Part shown: positions 37,814-47,240 of the stretch, in pieces
Layout of the letters: each line of letters opens with the position of its first letter
How positions within the stretch are numbered: the stretch's first letter is position 1
Assembly (NCBI GenBank): GCA_947628795.1
Contig: CANRBF010000006.1
Span: forward strand, 94,573 to 158,572
Source of the DNA: an uncultured Monoglobus sp.
GTDB taxonomy: Bacteria; Bacillota; Clostridia; Monoglobales; Monoglobaceae
Reading direction: 5' to 3'
Length of the DNA: 64,000 nt
Translations under genes and position numbers: made by a program
Notes under the pieces: generated by a model
What the model was told of the DNA's origin: nothing
Databases searched by the model: none
What the model saw: the letters and a program-made list of their open reading frames with translations, nothing else

Positions 37814-38149
37814 TTATTCCTTCTCCTGAAGTTTTACTGTTATGTGGCTTGTTTTCTTGTTTATTCTGAACGCGCGTCCCTGGGCTCTCGCCTGGATCCT
37901 CTTGAGTGTCGGGCCCTGATCGGCGTAAATTTCCGAGATATACAGCTTTTCAACATCCATGTGATGGTTGTTTTCGGCATTGGCTATCGCGGAGTTTAAA
38001 AGCTTCTCAACAACGGGGCTCGCCGCCTTGGGCGTGTGTCTCAGGATACCGATTGCCTCGCCTACCGGCTTGTTTCTGATAAGGTCGATAACAATGCGGA
38101 CTTTGCGCGGCGCAATACGCACATGAGTAACCTTTGCTACTGCTTCCAT
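37814..38149 (-). CDS. rplV: 50S ribosomal protein L22
   Basis: A 111-residue protein whose beta hairpin lines the exit tunnel; marks are [20 protein letters not shown] and [20 protein letters not shown]. Confidence 0.95.
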   Translation of the reverse strand: MEAVAKVTHVRIAPRKVRIVIDLIRNKPVGEAIGILRHTPKAASPVVEKLLNSAIANAENNHHMDVEKLYISEIYADQGPTLKRIQARAQGRAFRINKKTSHITVKLQEKE

Positions 38150-38199
38150 ATCTGTATGGCTCCTTTCAATTCAATTCAATACTTTCGTTCTCTCAAGCC

Positions 38200-38472
38200 T
38201 TAGCCTGTCGTCTTGGCGCCGGCATGGCCTCTGAATGTTCTTGTGGGAGCAAACTCGCCCAGCTTGTGGCCGACCATATCCTCACTCACATACACAGGAA
38301 CGTGCTTTCTTCCGTCATAAACCGCTATGGTATGACCTACCATCTCAGGGAATATAGTGGAAGCTCTTGACCATGTCTTGAGAACGTTCTTTTCGTTTTT
38401 CTCGTTCATGGCGACGATCCTCGCCAGGAGCTTTTTGTCAACGAAAGGTCCTTTTTTAATACTTCTGCCCAT
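38200..38472 (-). CDS. rpsS: 30S ribosomal protein S19
   Basis: A 90-residue head protein beginning [16 protein letters not shown], with [20 protein letters not shown]; diagnostic. Confidence 0.96.
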   Translation of the reverse strand: MGRSIKKGPFVDKKLLARIVAMNEKNEKNVLKTWSRASTIFPEMVGHTIAVYDGRKHVPVYVSEDMVGHKLGEFAPTRTFRGHAGAKTTG

Positions 38473-38486
38473 TCTCTATTCCCTCC

Positions 38487-39320
38487 TTATTTACTGTTGC
38501 GTCTCTTAACGATAAACTTGTTGGACGCCTTCTTCTTGTTTCTGGTCTTGTAACCCAACGTGGGCTTACCCCAGGGGGTAACGGGGCTGGGCATACCGAT
38601 GGGGGACTTTCCTTCGCCGCCGCCGTGGGGGTGGTCGTTAGGATTCATAACGACGCCTCGAACGGTGGGACGCCAGCCCATGTGGCGCTTTCTGCCCGCC
38701 TTGCCCAGATTGATGTTCTCGTAATCCGCGTTGCCGACCTGTCCGATAGTGGCGCGGCAGTTAAGTCTTACCATTCTTACCTCGCCGCTGGGCAGTCTTA
38801 CCTGCGCGTATCCGTTTTCCTTAGCCATCAGCTGAGCCGTGTTGCCGGCGCTTCTGACCATCTGGCCGCCCTTTCCGGGGCTGAGCTCGATGTTGTAGAT
38901 CATTGTGCCGACAGGAATGTTCTTGATCTCCATGGCGTTGCCGGGTTTGATGTCGGCGCCGTCGCCGGAGATGACCTTGTCGCCCTTTTTGAGGCCGAGG
39001 GGAGCGATGATATAATTTCTTACTCCGTCCTCGTACTCGATGAGAGCGATGTTTGCCGATCTGTTGGGATCGTACTCGATGGACTGAACGGTGGCCTCCA
39101 TTCCGTCCTTGTTTCTCTTAAAGTCAATGATTCTGTACTTTCTCTTTGTGCCGCCGCCGCGGTGTCTCACAGTGATCCTGCCGTATGAGTTGCGTCCCGC
39201 CTTGCTCTTTAAGGGGCGGAGCAGAGATTTCTCAGGCGCTACCTTGTCGATCTCCTCAAACGTGGAACATGTCATCTGACGCAGCGAAGGTGTTGTTGGA
39301 TTATATTTTTTTATACCCAT
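38487..39320 (-). CDS. rplB: 50S ribosomal protein L2
   Basis: A 277-residue peptidyl-transferase-centre protein. C-terminal [18 protein letters not shown] contains the conserved His-rich loop. N-terminal [14 protein letters not shown] is the family opening. Confidence 0.96.
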   Translation of the reverse strand: MGIKKYNPTTPSLRQMTCSTFEEIDKVAPEKSLLRPLKSKAGRNSYGRITVRHRGGGTKRKYRIIDFKRNKDGMEATVQSIEYDPNRSANIALIEYEDGVRNYIIAPLGLKKGDKVISGDGADIKPGNAMEIKNIPVGTMIYNIELSPGKGGQMVRSAGNTAQLMAKENGYAQVRLPSGEVRMVRLNCRATIGQVGNADYENINLGKAGRKRHMGWRPTVRGVVMNPNDHPHGGGEGKSPIGMPSPVTPWGKPTLGYKTRNKKKASNKFIVKRRNSK

Positions 39321-39357
39321 TTTTCAAATCTCCTTATCTGCTATTTTTCAAGGTTTA

Positions 39358-39642
39358 TTACGCTTCGAACAGCTCGATCGTCTTGCTGCCGGGAGTGAGC
39401 TTTACAACGGCCTTTTTCCAGTCGGCTCTCTTGCCGAGATGAACGCCCTGTCTCTTGGGCTTTCCGTTATAGTTCATCGTTGTGACTCTCTCGACCTCAA
39501 CGTTGAATATCTCCTCAACGGCCTTTTTGATCTCGATCTTGTTAGCGCCTTTCGCAACCTCGAAAGTGTACTTTCTGTCCGCAACCTGATCCATACTCTT
39601 TTCTGTTATGATAGGTTTTCTGATAATATCGTGTGCTACCAT
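39358..39642 (-). CDS. rplW: 50S ribosomal protein L23
   Basis: A 94-residue tunnel-exit protein that docks SRP and trigger factor: [20 protein letters not shown]. Its ATG overlaps the rplD stop by one base. Confidence 0.95.
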   Translation of the reverse strand: MVAHDIIRKPIITEKSMDQVADRKYTFEVAKGANKIEIKKAVEEIFNVEVERVTTMNYNGKPKRQGVHLGKRADWKKAVVKLTPGSKTIELFEA

Positions 39643-40265
39643 TACGCGTACACCTCCTCAAGCTTTGCTACCGCATCTTTTAATACGATGCACTTTGTGT
39701 GATTAAGCACCGCGTAGGTGTTGATCTCGCCGACATATGTGGCATCAACGCCCTTGATGTTTCTCGCCGAGTTAACGATCTTTTTGTCGTTCTCGGGAAG
39801 AACGATCAGCGCCTTCTCGGTAACGCCCAGCTTCTTGAGCATGTCCGCGATCTGCTTTGTCTTGTACTCGTCGCACTTGAGCGAGTCCAGAACGATGATG
39901 TCGCTGTCCTCTACCTTAGACGAAAGCGCGGACTTGAGCGCCAGTCTCTTAACCTTCTTGTTTACTCTGTAGCTGTAGTCTCTGGGCTTGGGGCCGAGAG
40001 CAACGCCGCCGCCTACCCACTGGGGAGCGCGGATACTGCCCTGTCTCGCGCGGCCCGTTTCCTTCTGGCGCCAGGGCTTGATTCCGCCGCCGCGGACCTC
40101 TGTGCGGGTCAGCGTCGACTGTGTGCCCTGTCTCTGGTTTGCCAGATAGTTAACGACTACCTCGTGCATTACGCTTGTGTTGACTTCTACGCCGAACACG
40201 TTTTCATTCAAATCTATTGAACCGACAACCTGACCGTCGGTGTTATAAACGTCTACTGTAGGCAT
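39642..40265 (-). CDS. rplD: 50S ribosomal protein L4
   Basis: A 207-residue protein; the tunnel loop is seen as [20 protein letters not shown]. In E. coli L4 autoregulates the S10 operon. Confidence 0.96.
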   Translation of the reverse strand: MPTVDVYNTDGQVVGSIDLNENVFGVEVNTSVMHEVVVNYLANQRQGTQSTLTRTEVRGGGIKPWRQKETGRARQGSIRAPQWVGGGVALGPKPRDYSYRVNKKVKRLALKSALSSKVEDSDIIVLDSLKCDEYKTKQIADMLKKLGVTEKALIVLPENDKKIVNSARNIKGVDATYVGEINTYAVLNHTKCIVLKDAVAKLEEVYA

Positions 40266-40291
40266 TCTCTATATCCTCCTCTCTCTGCGGG

Positions 40292-40927
40292 TTAGGCTCT
40301 TGCCTTGACTGCGTTGCGAACAACAACCAAGCCGCCCTTGGGACCCGGGATCGAGCCCTTGACCAACAGAAGATTGCGCTCTGTGTCTATTTTAACCAAA
40401 TCAAGGTTCAGAATCGTCACCTTATCCACGCCGTAATGGCCGGGGAGCTTCTTGCCCTTGAAAACTCTCGACGGATCCGAGCAGGCGCCCATCGAACCGG
40501 GGCCTCTGTGATAGTGGGAGCCGTGAGTCATGGGACCTCTGTGGGTGCCCCATCTCTTGATAACGCCGGCGTATCCGTGACCCTTGCTGGTTCCGGTAAC
40601 GTCGACCGTCTCGCCCGCCTCGAACTGGGAAACCGTCAGCTGGTCGCCGACCTTCATATCGGCGGCTCCGTCCAGCTTGAGCTCCCTTAAATATCTCTTA
40701 ACGGGAACGCCGGCCTTGCCGAAGTGACCCTTCTCGGGCTTGTTAGCGCGTCTTTCCTTCTTGTCCTCAAAACCGACCTGAACGGCGGTGTAGCCGTCAA
40801 CTTCCTCGGTTTTCTTCTGTACCACCGGACACGGTCCCGCCTCGATAACCGAAACAGGGATAAGCTGTCCGTCCTCGGTGAACACCTGAGTCATACCAAT
40901 CTTTTTTCCTAAGATCGCCTTTTTCAT
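40292..40927 (-). CDS. rplC: 50S ribosomal protein L3
   Basis: A 211-residue protein; marks are [20 protein letters not shown] and the [20 protein letters not shown] loop carrying the conserved methylatable region. Confidence 0.96.
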   Translation of the reverse strand: MKKAILGKKIGMTQVFTEDGQLIPVSVIEAGPCPVVQKKTEEVDGYTAVQVGFEDKKERRANKPEKGHFGKAGVPVKRYLRELKLDGAADMKVGDQLTVSQFEAGETVDVTGTSKGHGYAGVIKRWGTHRGPMTHGSHYHRGPGSMGACSDPSRVFKGKKLPGHYGVDKVTILNLDLVKIDTERNLLLVKGSIPGPKGGLVVVRNAVKARA

Positions 40928-41031
40928 AAATTTTTCCTCCTAATATACACGGGCATCGGTTTAGGCTTAAACATACCCGCGGGCCAGCGGTTGGTTTCCC
41001 AACATAACCAAAATTTTTGTTTTGCCGCCTG

Positions 41032-41340
41032 TTATATCTTAAGCTCGATGTCAACACCCGCCGGCAGGTCAAGGTGCTTGAGCGCGTCGATGGTCTTTCC
41101 GTTGGGATTGAGCACATCGATCAGTCTCTTGTGCGTTCTCAGCTCAAACTGCTCGCGCGAATCCTTGTACATGTGGACCGCTCTCAGTATCGTTACGATC
41201 TCCTTCTTCGTGGGGAGCGGGATGGGGCCCGATACCTTCGCGCCTGATCTCTTTGCCGTCTCCACGATCTTAGCGGCGCTCTGGTCGATAAGGTTCGCGT
41301 CATAAGCCTTCAGTCTGATTCTGATTCTTTCTGTTGCCAT
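41032..41340 (-). CDS. rpsJ: 30S ribosomal protein S10
   Basis: A 102-residue protein ([35 protein letters not shown]), also the NusE partner in antitermination. First gene of the S10 cluster, with AGGAGGG upstream. Confidence 0.96.
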   Translation of the reverse strand: MATERIRIRLKAYDANLIDQSAAKIVETAKRSGAKVSGPIPLPTKKEIVTILRAVHMYKDSREQFELRTHKRLIDVLNPNGKTIDALKHLDLPAGVDIELKI

Positions 41341-41626
41341 TCTTGGTACCCTCCTTATAAATAAGTTTTACACCGCGCCGGGCGTTTCGCGCGGATCGAA
41401 TAATTAAACCCGAATAACATATCCTTTCGGATACGCACTCGGGAGGAATTGACACAGTTTTGCCAAAAGCCCGCAAAAAACCCCGCAGGAGCAAAGCAAA
41501 TCCGTATTCATAAAAATGTGACCTTCCGCCCTGTTTTTCGAAACCGGACAATCTCCCCCGAAATTCCCAAACCGACGTATTTGCGCCGTTTGCCACCTCC
41601 GGGATCATAGTCATGGTCGCGTCACA
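41341..41626 (-). promoter_or_regulatory. Long 5' leader of the S10 operon
   Basis: About 285 nt between the promoter and rpsJ hold no convincing gene. Inverted repeats are visible, for example CCGCGC...GCGCGG near 41372-41395 and ATCCTTTCGGAT near 41420-41432. A ribosomal-protein-controlled leader is plausible but I cannot match it to a known family. Confidence 0.45.
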
Positions 41627-41633
41627 CTCGATT

Positions 41634-41662
41634 ATTATACTACCTTCAGCAAATAATGTCAA
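41634..41662 (-). promoter_or_regulatory. Consensus SigA promoter of the S10-spc cluster
   Basis: TTGACA (41657-41662), 17 bp, TATAAT (41634-41639) on the minus strand; perfect hexamers fit a highly expressed operon. Confidence 0.9.
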
Positions 41663-41761
41663 GAAAAATTTCGGTAAAATTTACACAAAATTAATCAAAA
41701 TCGAAGTAATTTTCTGCACATTTTGCGCAGGATTTATATTGAATTTGACCTCTCATACCCG

Positions 41762-42544
41762 TTATTTGCTCAATTTATTTAAAAACGCGCGGGTGCGCTC
41801 CTGCTTGGGGTGGTCGATCACTTCCTCGGGAGCGCCCTGCTCCACTATCACACCCTCCGACATGAACACGATCTTATCCGCCACGTTTCTGGCAAACTCG
41901 ATCTCGTGGGTGACGATCACCATGGTCTTGTGCTCCGCCGCAAGGCTCCTGATTATTTTCAGCACCTCGCCGGTGAGCTCCGGGTCGAGCGCCGACGTGG
42001 GCTCGTCAAAAAACAGGATCTTCGGATCCTGCGCCATGGCGCGGGCGATCGAGACCCTCTGCTGCTGCCCGCCGCTCAGCTCGCAGGGATAGTTGTTCAT
42101 CTTGTCCTTGAGCCCCACGTCGTCGAGCAGCGCTATGGCGTTTTTCTCGATCTCGTCATATATCGCGGCCTTGTTCCGCTTGAAATCGGCCCGCTCCTTA
42201 GCCAGCAGCTTGGGCGCAAGCGTCACGTTCTCAAGGGCGCTGTACTGGGGGAACAGATTAAACGACTGGAACACCAGCCCAAAGTTCAGCTGCCGCTCCC
42301 TTATCTCGGCGCGGGAAGGCTTCTGCTTGTTGTCCGCGTCGAAGATCAGTCGTCCGTCGACGAATATTTTTCCCTTGTCGGCGGTCTCCAGAAAATTCAG
42401 ACAGCGCAGCAGCGTGGTCTTGCCGCTGCCCGACGAGCCGAGGATAACCAGGACCTCGCCCCGCTCCATAGTGAAATCCACGCCCTGCAAAACCTTGGTT
42501 TTGCCGAAGCTCTTATGTATATTGTTAACTTCAAGTATTGACAC
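41762..42544 (-). CDS. Polar amino acid ABC transporter ATPase
   Basis: A 260-residue GlnQ/HisP-type ATPase. Walker A GSSGSGKTTLLR (about 35-46), signature LSGGQQQRVSIARA, Walker B ILFFDEPTSALDP, H-loop VTHEIEFARNVAD. It energises uptake with the permease and lipoprotein encoded just upstream on the same strand. The exact amino acid cannot be read from sequence. Confidence 0.93.
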   Translation of the reverse strand: MSILEVNNIHKSFGKTKVLQGVDFTMERGEVLVILGSSGSGKTTLLRCLNFLETADKGKIFVDGRLIFDADNKQKPSRAEIRERQLNFGLVFQSFNLFPQYSALENVTLAPKLLAKERADFKRNKAAIYDEIEKNAIALLDDVGLKDKMNNYPCELSGGQQQRVSIARAMAQDPKILFFDEPTSALDPELTGEVLKIIRSLAAEHKTMVIVTHEIEFARNVADKIVFMSEGVIVEQGAPEEVIDHPKQERTRAFLNKLSK

Positions 42545-42558
42545 AGAACTCGCCCCCC

Positions 42559-43206
42559 TTATCCCTTGTAATAGTCAAGCTTTTTTTCTATGTATCCGAA
42601 CAACAGCGTCAGTATTCCGCAGAACGCCAGGAAGAACAGACCCGTTGAGAACAGCGGCCAGATGAGGCCTTGTTTGGTGAACCTCTCGGCGCACATGATG
42701 ATCTCGGTAACACCGATTATCCTCGCAAGAGACGTGTCCTTAACAAGCGTTATTATCTCGTTGCCCATAGCGGGGATCACGCGCTTGATGACCTGGAACA
42801 GCACTACTTTAAAGAACACCTGCGGCTTTGTGAGGCCGAGGACCTGACCGGCCTCGTACTGGCCTTTGGGTATGCTCTCGATACCGCCGCGGTAGATCTC
42901 GGAAAAGTACGCCGCGTAGTTGATGACAAACGCTATAAGCACCGCGGTCATTCTGGATTTTATGGGAATATCAAAGATCAGTCCCGGCGCGTACAGCACC
43001 ACAAACAGCTGCAGCATCAGAGGTGTGCCCCTGATTATCCACACAAAGGTTTTCGACACCCACTTGAGCGGCTTAAACCTTGACATCGAGCCGAAGGTTA
43101 TAACAAGGCCCAGAGGCACCGCCATGACCAGAGTGCAGAAAAAAATTATACAGTTATATTCAAAGCCGCCCACAAGGGAGGCGCTTACTTCCGATAATCT
43201 ATCCAT
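42559..43206 (-). CDS. Amino acid ABC transporter permease (HisM type)
   Basis: A 215-residue membrane protein with about five helices and the EAA-type loop EAGQVLGLTKPQVFFKVVL. VWIIRGTPLMLQLFVVLYAP is the usual polar-amino-acid permease motif. A 14-bp gap precedes the ATPase gene. Probably acts as a homodimer because only one permease gene is present. Confidence 0.92.
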   Translation of the reverse strand: MDRLSEVSASLVGGFEYNCIIFFCTLVMAVPLGLVITFGSMSRFKPLKWVSKTFVWIIRGTPLMLQLFVVLYAPGLIFDIPIKSRMTAVLIAFVINYAAYFSEIYRGGIESIPKGQYEAGQVLGLTKPQVFFKVVLFQVIKRVIPAMGNEIITLVKDTSLARIIGVTEIIMCAERFTKQGLIWPLFSTGLFFLAFCGILTLLFGYIEKKLDYYKG

Positions 43207-43237
43207 TTAAAACTCCTTTTTGTCTTTACACAAAACT

Positions 43238-43277
43238 ACAGGCTAAACGCCGTGCAAAACCGCGCCGTTTAGCCTGT
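43238..43277 (-). other. Intercistronic hairpin between binding protein and permease genes
   Basis: ACAGGCTAAACG (43238-43249) pairs with CGTTTAGCCTGT (43266-43277), extended by an imperfect inner stem. No T run on the minus strand, so mRNA stabilisation or partial termination that raises binding-protein yield is the likely role. Confidence 0.6.
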
Positions 43278-43290
43278 GAAATTCAAAAGA

Positions 43291-44154
43291 TTACTCCACC
43301 ATGAGCAGATCCTGCAGACCGTACTTTTCGGCTATCGTCGCCAGAGTGCCGTCCGCCGCCAGCTCCTTCATTGCCTTGTTAACTTCCTCGGCAACGTCGC
43401 TGCCCTTTCTGAACGCAACGCCGTACTCATCGCCGGGGAACTCGTTGGGAGCCACTACCAGATCCGCGTAGTCGGTGCCCTCACCGATAGCGCCGATCGA
43501 GGAAACATAGTCAACGACCGCCACATCGGAAGTGCCCGCGGCTACGTCCATAAGAGCCTTGGCCTGAGAGTCGACCGCGGTCGCGTTGGCGTTCGCGAAA
43601 AACTCGTCGTTCTCTATAAGCTCATAACCGGTCGAGTCGACCTCGGCGATAACGCTGAGACCCGCGACATTCTGAGAATACGCGTCCACGTTTTCGGCCT
43701 TAACTATCATTACCTGCCTGTTGTTCATATAAGGCTCGGTGATAGCCATGTTCTCTTTTCTCTCGTCGGTGATCGTCAGACCGTTCCAGATGCAGTCGAT
43801 GTTCTTTGAGCTGAGCTCGATCTCCTTTGAGCCCCAGTCGATCTCCTGGAACTTGGGCGTAACGCCGAGCTTTTCGCATACAGCCGTGCTGAACTCGGTC
43901 TCAAAGCCTACCAGCTCGTCGCCCTCATAGTAGTTCATGGGCTCAAACAGTGTGATGCCGATAACCATCTCGCCCTTGTCCTTTATGTAAGCCAGATCGG
44001 ACTCGGTCGACTCGGCGTCGGTCTTTGCGGTTGTGCCCTCGTCGGTTTTGGCGTTATCCGTGCCGTTGTTTGCAGGAGCGCTTCCGCATGCCGCCAGAAC
44101 GGTTACCGCCAGCGCCAGCGCCAGCACCAGTGCCAGAATTTTTTTAAGTTTCAT
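43291..44154 (-). CDS. Amino acid ABC transporter substrate-binding lipoprotein
   Basis: A 287-residue SBP_bac_3 protein. Lipobox VLAACGS (Cys 22), an acidic/Thr-rich spacer (about 25-50), then the two-lobe periplasmic-binding fold: GEMVIGITLFEPMNYYEGDE and DCIWNGLTITDERKENMAIT. First gene of the importer operon. Confidence 0.93.
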   Translation of the reverse strand: MKLKKILALVLALALAVTVLAACGSAPANNGTDNAKTDEGTTAKTDAESTESDLAYIKDKGEMVIGITLFEPMNYYEGDELVGFETEFSTAVCEKLGVTPKFQEIDWGSKEIELSSKNIDCIWNGLTITDERKENMAITEPYMNNRQVMIVKAENVDAYSQNVAGLSVIAEVDSTGYELIENDEFFANANATAVDSQAKALMDVAAGTSDVAVVDYVSSIGAIGEGTDYADLVVAPNEFPGDEYGVAFRKGSDVAEEVNKAMKELAADGTLATIAEKYGLQDLLMVE

Positions 44155-44201
44155 AATTGAACCTCCCGTTTGGAATTATTTTGGATTTTTTATACAAAAA
44201 G

Positions 44202-44230
44202 ATATTATCACAATATTTGATAATTGTCAA
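44202..44230 (-). promoter_or_regulatory. Promoter of the amino acid importer operon
   Basis: TTGACA (44225-44230), 17 bp ending TGA, TAATAT (44202-44207) on the minus strand, about 48 bp before the binding-protein gene. Confidence 0.75.
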
Positions 44231-44283
44231 TATAAAATTGCGCATTAATGATTTTCCGATTTTTTAAATTCAGCCGCCCGTTT

Positions 44284-44331
44284 GCCTCCTCCCGGGAGGA
44301 GGTGGCTGCGGCTTGCCGCAGACGGAGGTGG
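44284..44331. repeat. Interspersed palindromic element (GCCTCCTCCCGGGAGGAGG type)
   Basis: CCTCCTCCCGGGAGGAGG is followed by a second hairpin (CTGCGGCTTGCCGCAG) and GACGGAGGTGGG. The same first palindrome recurs at about 52408, 57936, 58149 and, inverted, 63118. It is followed by an ACGTAGCGATTAAGGATTGG spacer. Confidence 0.8.
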
Positions 44332-44388
44332 GAACGTAGCGATTAAGGATTGGTGAATAGTAATTAAAATCCCCTCTATATCAAAAAT

Positions 44389-44425
44389 CAAAGGCGCGGC
44401 TCAAATGTCCGCGCCTTTGTTTAGT
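44389..44425 (-). terminator. Terminator of glgP
   Basis: CAAAGGCGCGG (44389-44399) pairs with CCGCGCCTTTG (44409-44419); on the minus strand it is followed by ATTTTTGATA. Confidence 0.8.
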
Positions 44426-44429
44426 TGTT

Positions 44430-46946
44430 TTATTTAAGATGCCAGATCTCTCTGTTGTAGTCCTCGATGGTTCTGTCGCTGCTGAAGAATCCGGCTTTGG
44501 CGGTGTTGATAACAGCCTTTCTGGTCCAGTCGTCCGGGTGGTCCCTGTAGACCCTGTTGGCGTCGTGGCAGGTGCGTATATACGACTCCAGATCGGGCAG
44601 CAGCAGATATGGATCCGCGAATCCGCCGTGGCTCTGTACCAGCGAGCGGTATATATCGTAGAACATGTTGTGGTCGTCACCCGAGAAGGTACCGTCTATC
44701 AGGGTGTCGACTATGTTCTTGATACCCATGTTGGTGGCGTAGATCTCGGGGCTGGGCGAGTGGTTACGGGCGTAGAGGCCGAGCACCTCGTCGGAGCTCA
44801 TGCCGAAGATAAAGATATTGTCGTCTCCGACCTGCTCGCGTATCTCCACATTGGCGCCGTCCATCGTTCCGATAGTCAGCGCGCCGTTGAGCATCAGCTT
44901 CATGTTTCCCGTGCCGGACGCCTCCTTGCTGGCAGTCGAGATCTGCTCGCTCAGGTTGGCGGCGGCAACGATCCTCTCGGCGATCGAAACATTGTAGTTC
45001 TCGATAAACACAACCTTTAAGATATCCTTGGTTCTCGGGTCGTTGTTAACGACCTTGGCCACCTTGTTGATAAATTTGATTATGTTTTTCGCCATATAGT
45101 AGCCGGGAGCCGCCTTTGCCGCGAAGATAAACGTCTCGGGCATCATGTTGGCCGTCTCGGGTGTCTCGATTATCGACTTATATCTGTAAATAATATGGAA
45201 CACCTTGAGCAGCTGTCTCTTGTACTCGTGAAGTCTCTTTATCTGCACGTCGAAGATCGACTCGGGGTCAACGATGATGTCATTGTGCTTTTTGATGTAC
45301 TCGGCGAGATTCTTTTTGTTGTCGAGCTTGATCTTGGCGAACTTCTCTCTGAAGGCCGCGTCGTCGGCGAAGGGCAGCAGGTTTTCAAGCTGCGTGTAGT
45401 CCTTTACCCAGCCGTCGCCGATAGAATCGCATATCAGCTTCGAGAGCTCGGGGTTCGCCTTATACAGCCATCTTCTGAACGTGATGCCGTTGGTCATGTT
45501 CTTGAACTTATAGGGATAAATGCTGTAGTAATCCTTAAAAGTCTCTTTTTTCAGTATTTCGGTGTGCAGCGCCGCGACGCCGTTTATGCTGTGGCAGGCG
45601 GTGAGGCACAGATTAGACATGCTGACCTGGCCGTTGTCGTGGATGACCGCCATGTACTCGATCTTGCCGTAGTCGCCGGGGAAGCGCTCGCTGAGAGCCG
45701 CTCTCTGGCGTCTGTCTATCTCATGTATGATCTGTCCTATTCTGGGCAGCAGCGTGTCGACCATCTCCATGGGCCACTTTTCGAGAGCCTCGGCGAGGAT
45801 CGTGTGGTTGGTGTACGCGAAGGTCCTCTGAACGATGCTCCACGCGTCGTCCCAGCCCAAGCCTTCCTCGTCCATCAAAATCCTCATAAGCTCGGGGATC
45901 GCGGTGGTGGGATGGGTGTCGTTGATATGGATCTGCATATACTCGGGTATGTCCATGATCGAGAGATGTTTCTGCTTATGCTTGGCAATTATCCACTGCA
46001 TTGTGGCGGACACAAAGAAGTACTGCTGCTTGAGTCTCAGCAGCTTGCCCTCGTAGTGGTTATCCTCGGGATAGAGTATCTTGGAGATAACCTCGGCCAG
46101 CGCTCTGTTCTCGTTGGCCTTGGCGTAGTCGCCGCGGTTGAAGTGGGTCATGTCTATCTCCTCGGGCGAGCACGCTCTCCAAAGTCTCAGCGTGTTGACC
46201 GTGTCGGAGTCAAAGCCGGTGATCGGCATGTCGTAGGGCTCCGCTATAACGGTGTTGTAGTCCACATGCTCAAACTTCATGCGGCCGTCCTCCCACTTCT
46301 CGACGATGCGGCCGTTGAAGTGTACTTCCTTAACGTCCTCGGGTCTGGCGATATCCCAAACGTTTCCGCTCAAGAGCCAGGGATCGGGCATCTCTATCTG
46401 CTCGCCGTCCACGATCTTCTGCTTGAACAGACCGTACTCGTATCTGATTCCGCAGCCGAAGGCGGGCAGATCAAGGTTTGTCAGCGAGTCCAGGAAGCAA
46501 GCCGCCAGTCTGCCCAGGCCGCCGTTGCCCAGGCCCGCGTCGGTCTCGACCTCCTCAATGTCGCTCAGGTCGTAGCCCAGCTCCTTGAGCGCCTCTCTGT
46601 ATACCTCTGTCTCCATTATGTTCATCAGGTTGTTGCCCATGGCGCGTCCCATGAGGAACTCGAACGACAGATAATAAAGCTCCTTCCGGGGCTCTTTGTC
46701 CATCTTGTCCTGATAGCTCACGTATTTTTCCATTATCTCGTCGCGGATAGTGAGGGCGGTGGCTCTGTAGACCTCGAGCTTGGCCGCCTTTTCGATGGTC
46801 TTGCCGTAGTAACGCTTGACCTTGCCCGTGATCTCGGACTTTATAAACTTCTTCTTTCTCTCAAAAGCCTGCGTGCCGGGCTTTAACTGTGTGTGCACCA
46901 TTTTTTTAGCGCCTTTTTTGGGTGCCGCCGATTTAGTGCCTTCCAT
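44430..46946 (-). CDS. glgP: Glycogen/maltodextrin phosphorylase
   Basis: An 838-residue PLP enzyme that releases glucose-1-phosphate from alpha-1,4-glucans. The PLP-site region EASGTGNMKLMLNGALTIGT is intact; GNGGLGRLAACFLDSL and the NDTHPTTAIPELMR motifs are typical. ATG at 46946 (MEGTKSAAPKKG) follows TTGGAGG; the longer frame to 47012 is rejected. A Lys-rich N-terminal extension of about 40 residues precedes the catalytic core. Monocistronic. Confidence 0.95.
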   Translation of the reverse strand: MEGTKSAAPKKGAKKMVHTQLKPGTQAFERKKKFIKSEITGKVKRYYGKTIEKAAKLEVYRATALTIRDEIMEKYVSYQDKMDKEPRKELYYLSFEFLMGRAMGNNLMNIMETEVYREALKELGYDLSDIEEVETDAGLGNGGLGRLAACFLDSLTNLDLPAFGCGIRYEYGLFKQKIVDGEQIEMPDPWLLSGNVWDIARPEDVKEVHFNGRIVEKWEDGRMKFEHVDYNTVIAEPYDMPITGFDSDTVNTLRLWRACSPEEIDMTHFNRGDYAKANENRALAEVISKILYPEDNHYEGKLLRLKQQYFFVSATMQWIIAKHKQKHLSIMDIPEYMQIHINDTHPTTAIPELMRILMDEEGLGWDDAWSIVQRTFAYTNHTILAEALEKWPMEMVDTLLPRIGQIIHEIDRRQRAALSERFPGDYGKIEYMAVIHDNGQVSMSNLCLTACHSINGVAALHTEILKKETFKDYYSIYPYKFKNMTNGITFRRWLYKANPELSKLICDSIGDGWVKDYTQLENLLPFADDAAFREKFAKIKLDNKKNLAEYIKKHNDIIVDPESIFDVQIKRLHEYKRQLLKVFHIIYRYKSIIETPETANMMPETFIFAAKAAPGYYMAKNIIKFINKVAKVVNNDPRTKDILKVVFIENYNVSIAERIVAAANLSEQISTASKEASGTGNMKLMLNGALTIGTMDGANVEIREQVGDDNIFIFGMSSDEVLGLYARNHSPSPEIYATNMGIKNIVDTLIDGTFSGDDHNMFYDIYRSLVQSHGGFADPYLLLPDLESYIRTCHDANRVYRDHPDDWTRKAVINTAKAGFFSSDRTIEDYNREIWHLK

Positions 46947-47240
46947 GTTTATTACCTCCAATTGATACTTATAGTATATAATATTGAAAATTAACTTAAA
47001 TGTGCGGGTCACCGTCTCCGCGCCGCGGAAACATTGCCCTGTTTCGGTTTATTTTACCCCAATTTGCCCTTTTTATCAAGTGAAACAAGCATAATCTCTC
47101 GGGTTTAATTAAAATTTTATTATATTTAACCATTCCGCGCCCGTATTTTGGACAAAAATATGTGCAACCGCACAGTAACGCGCGGCCGCACTTTTACAAT
47201 TATTTTACAAACAAATCGACAAAATATTAATATTTGTCTG

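Noticed and set aside
41300..41662. 120-codon minus-strand frame in the S10 leader
   Set aside because: It overlaps the promoter and the rpsJ 5' end, has no ribosome binding site and shows no protein-like composition.
45195..46886. 563-codon plus-strand open frame
   Set aside because: Antisense shadow of glgP.
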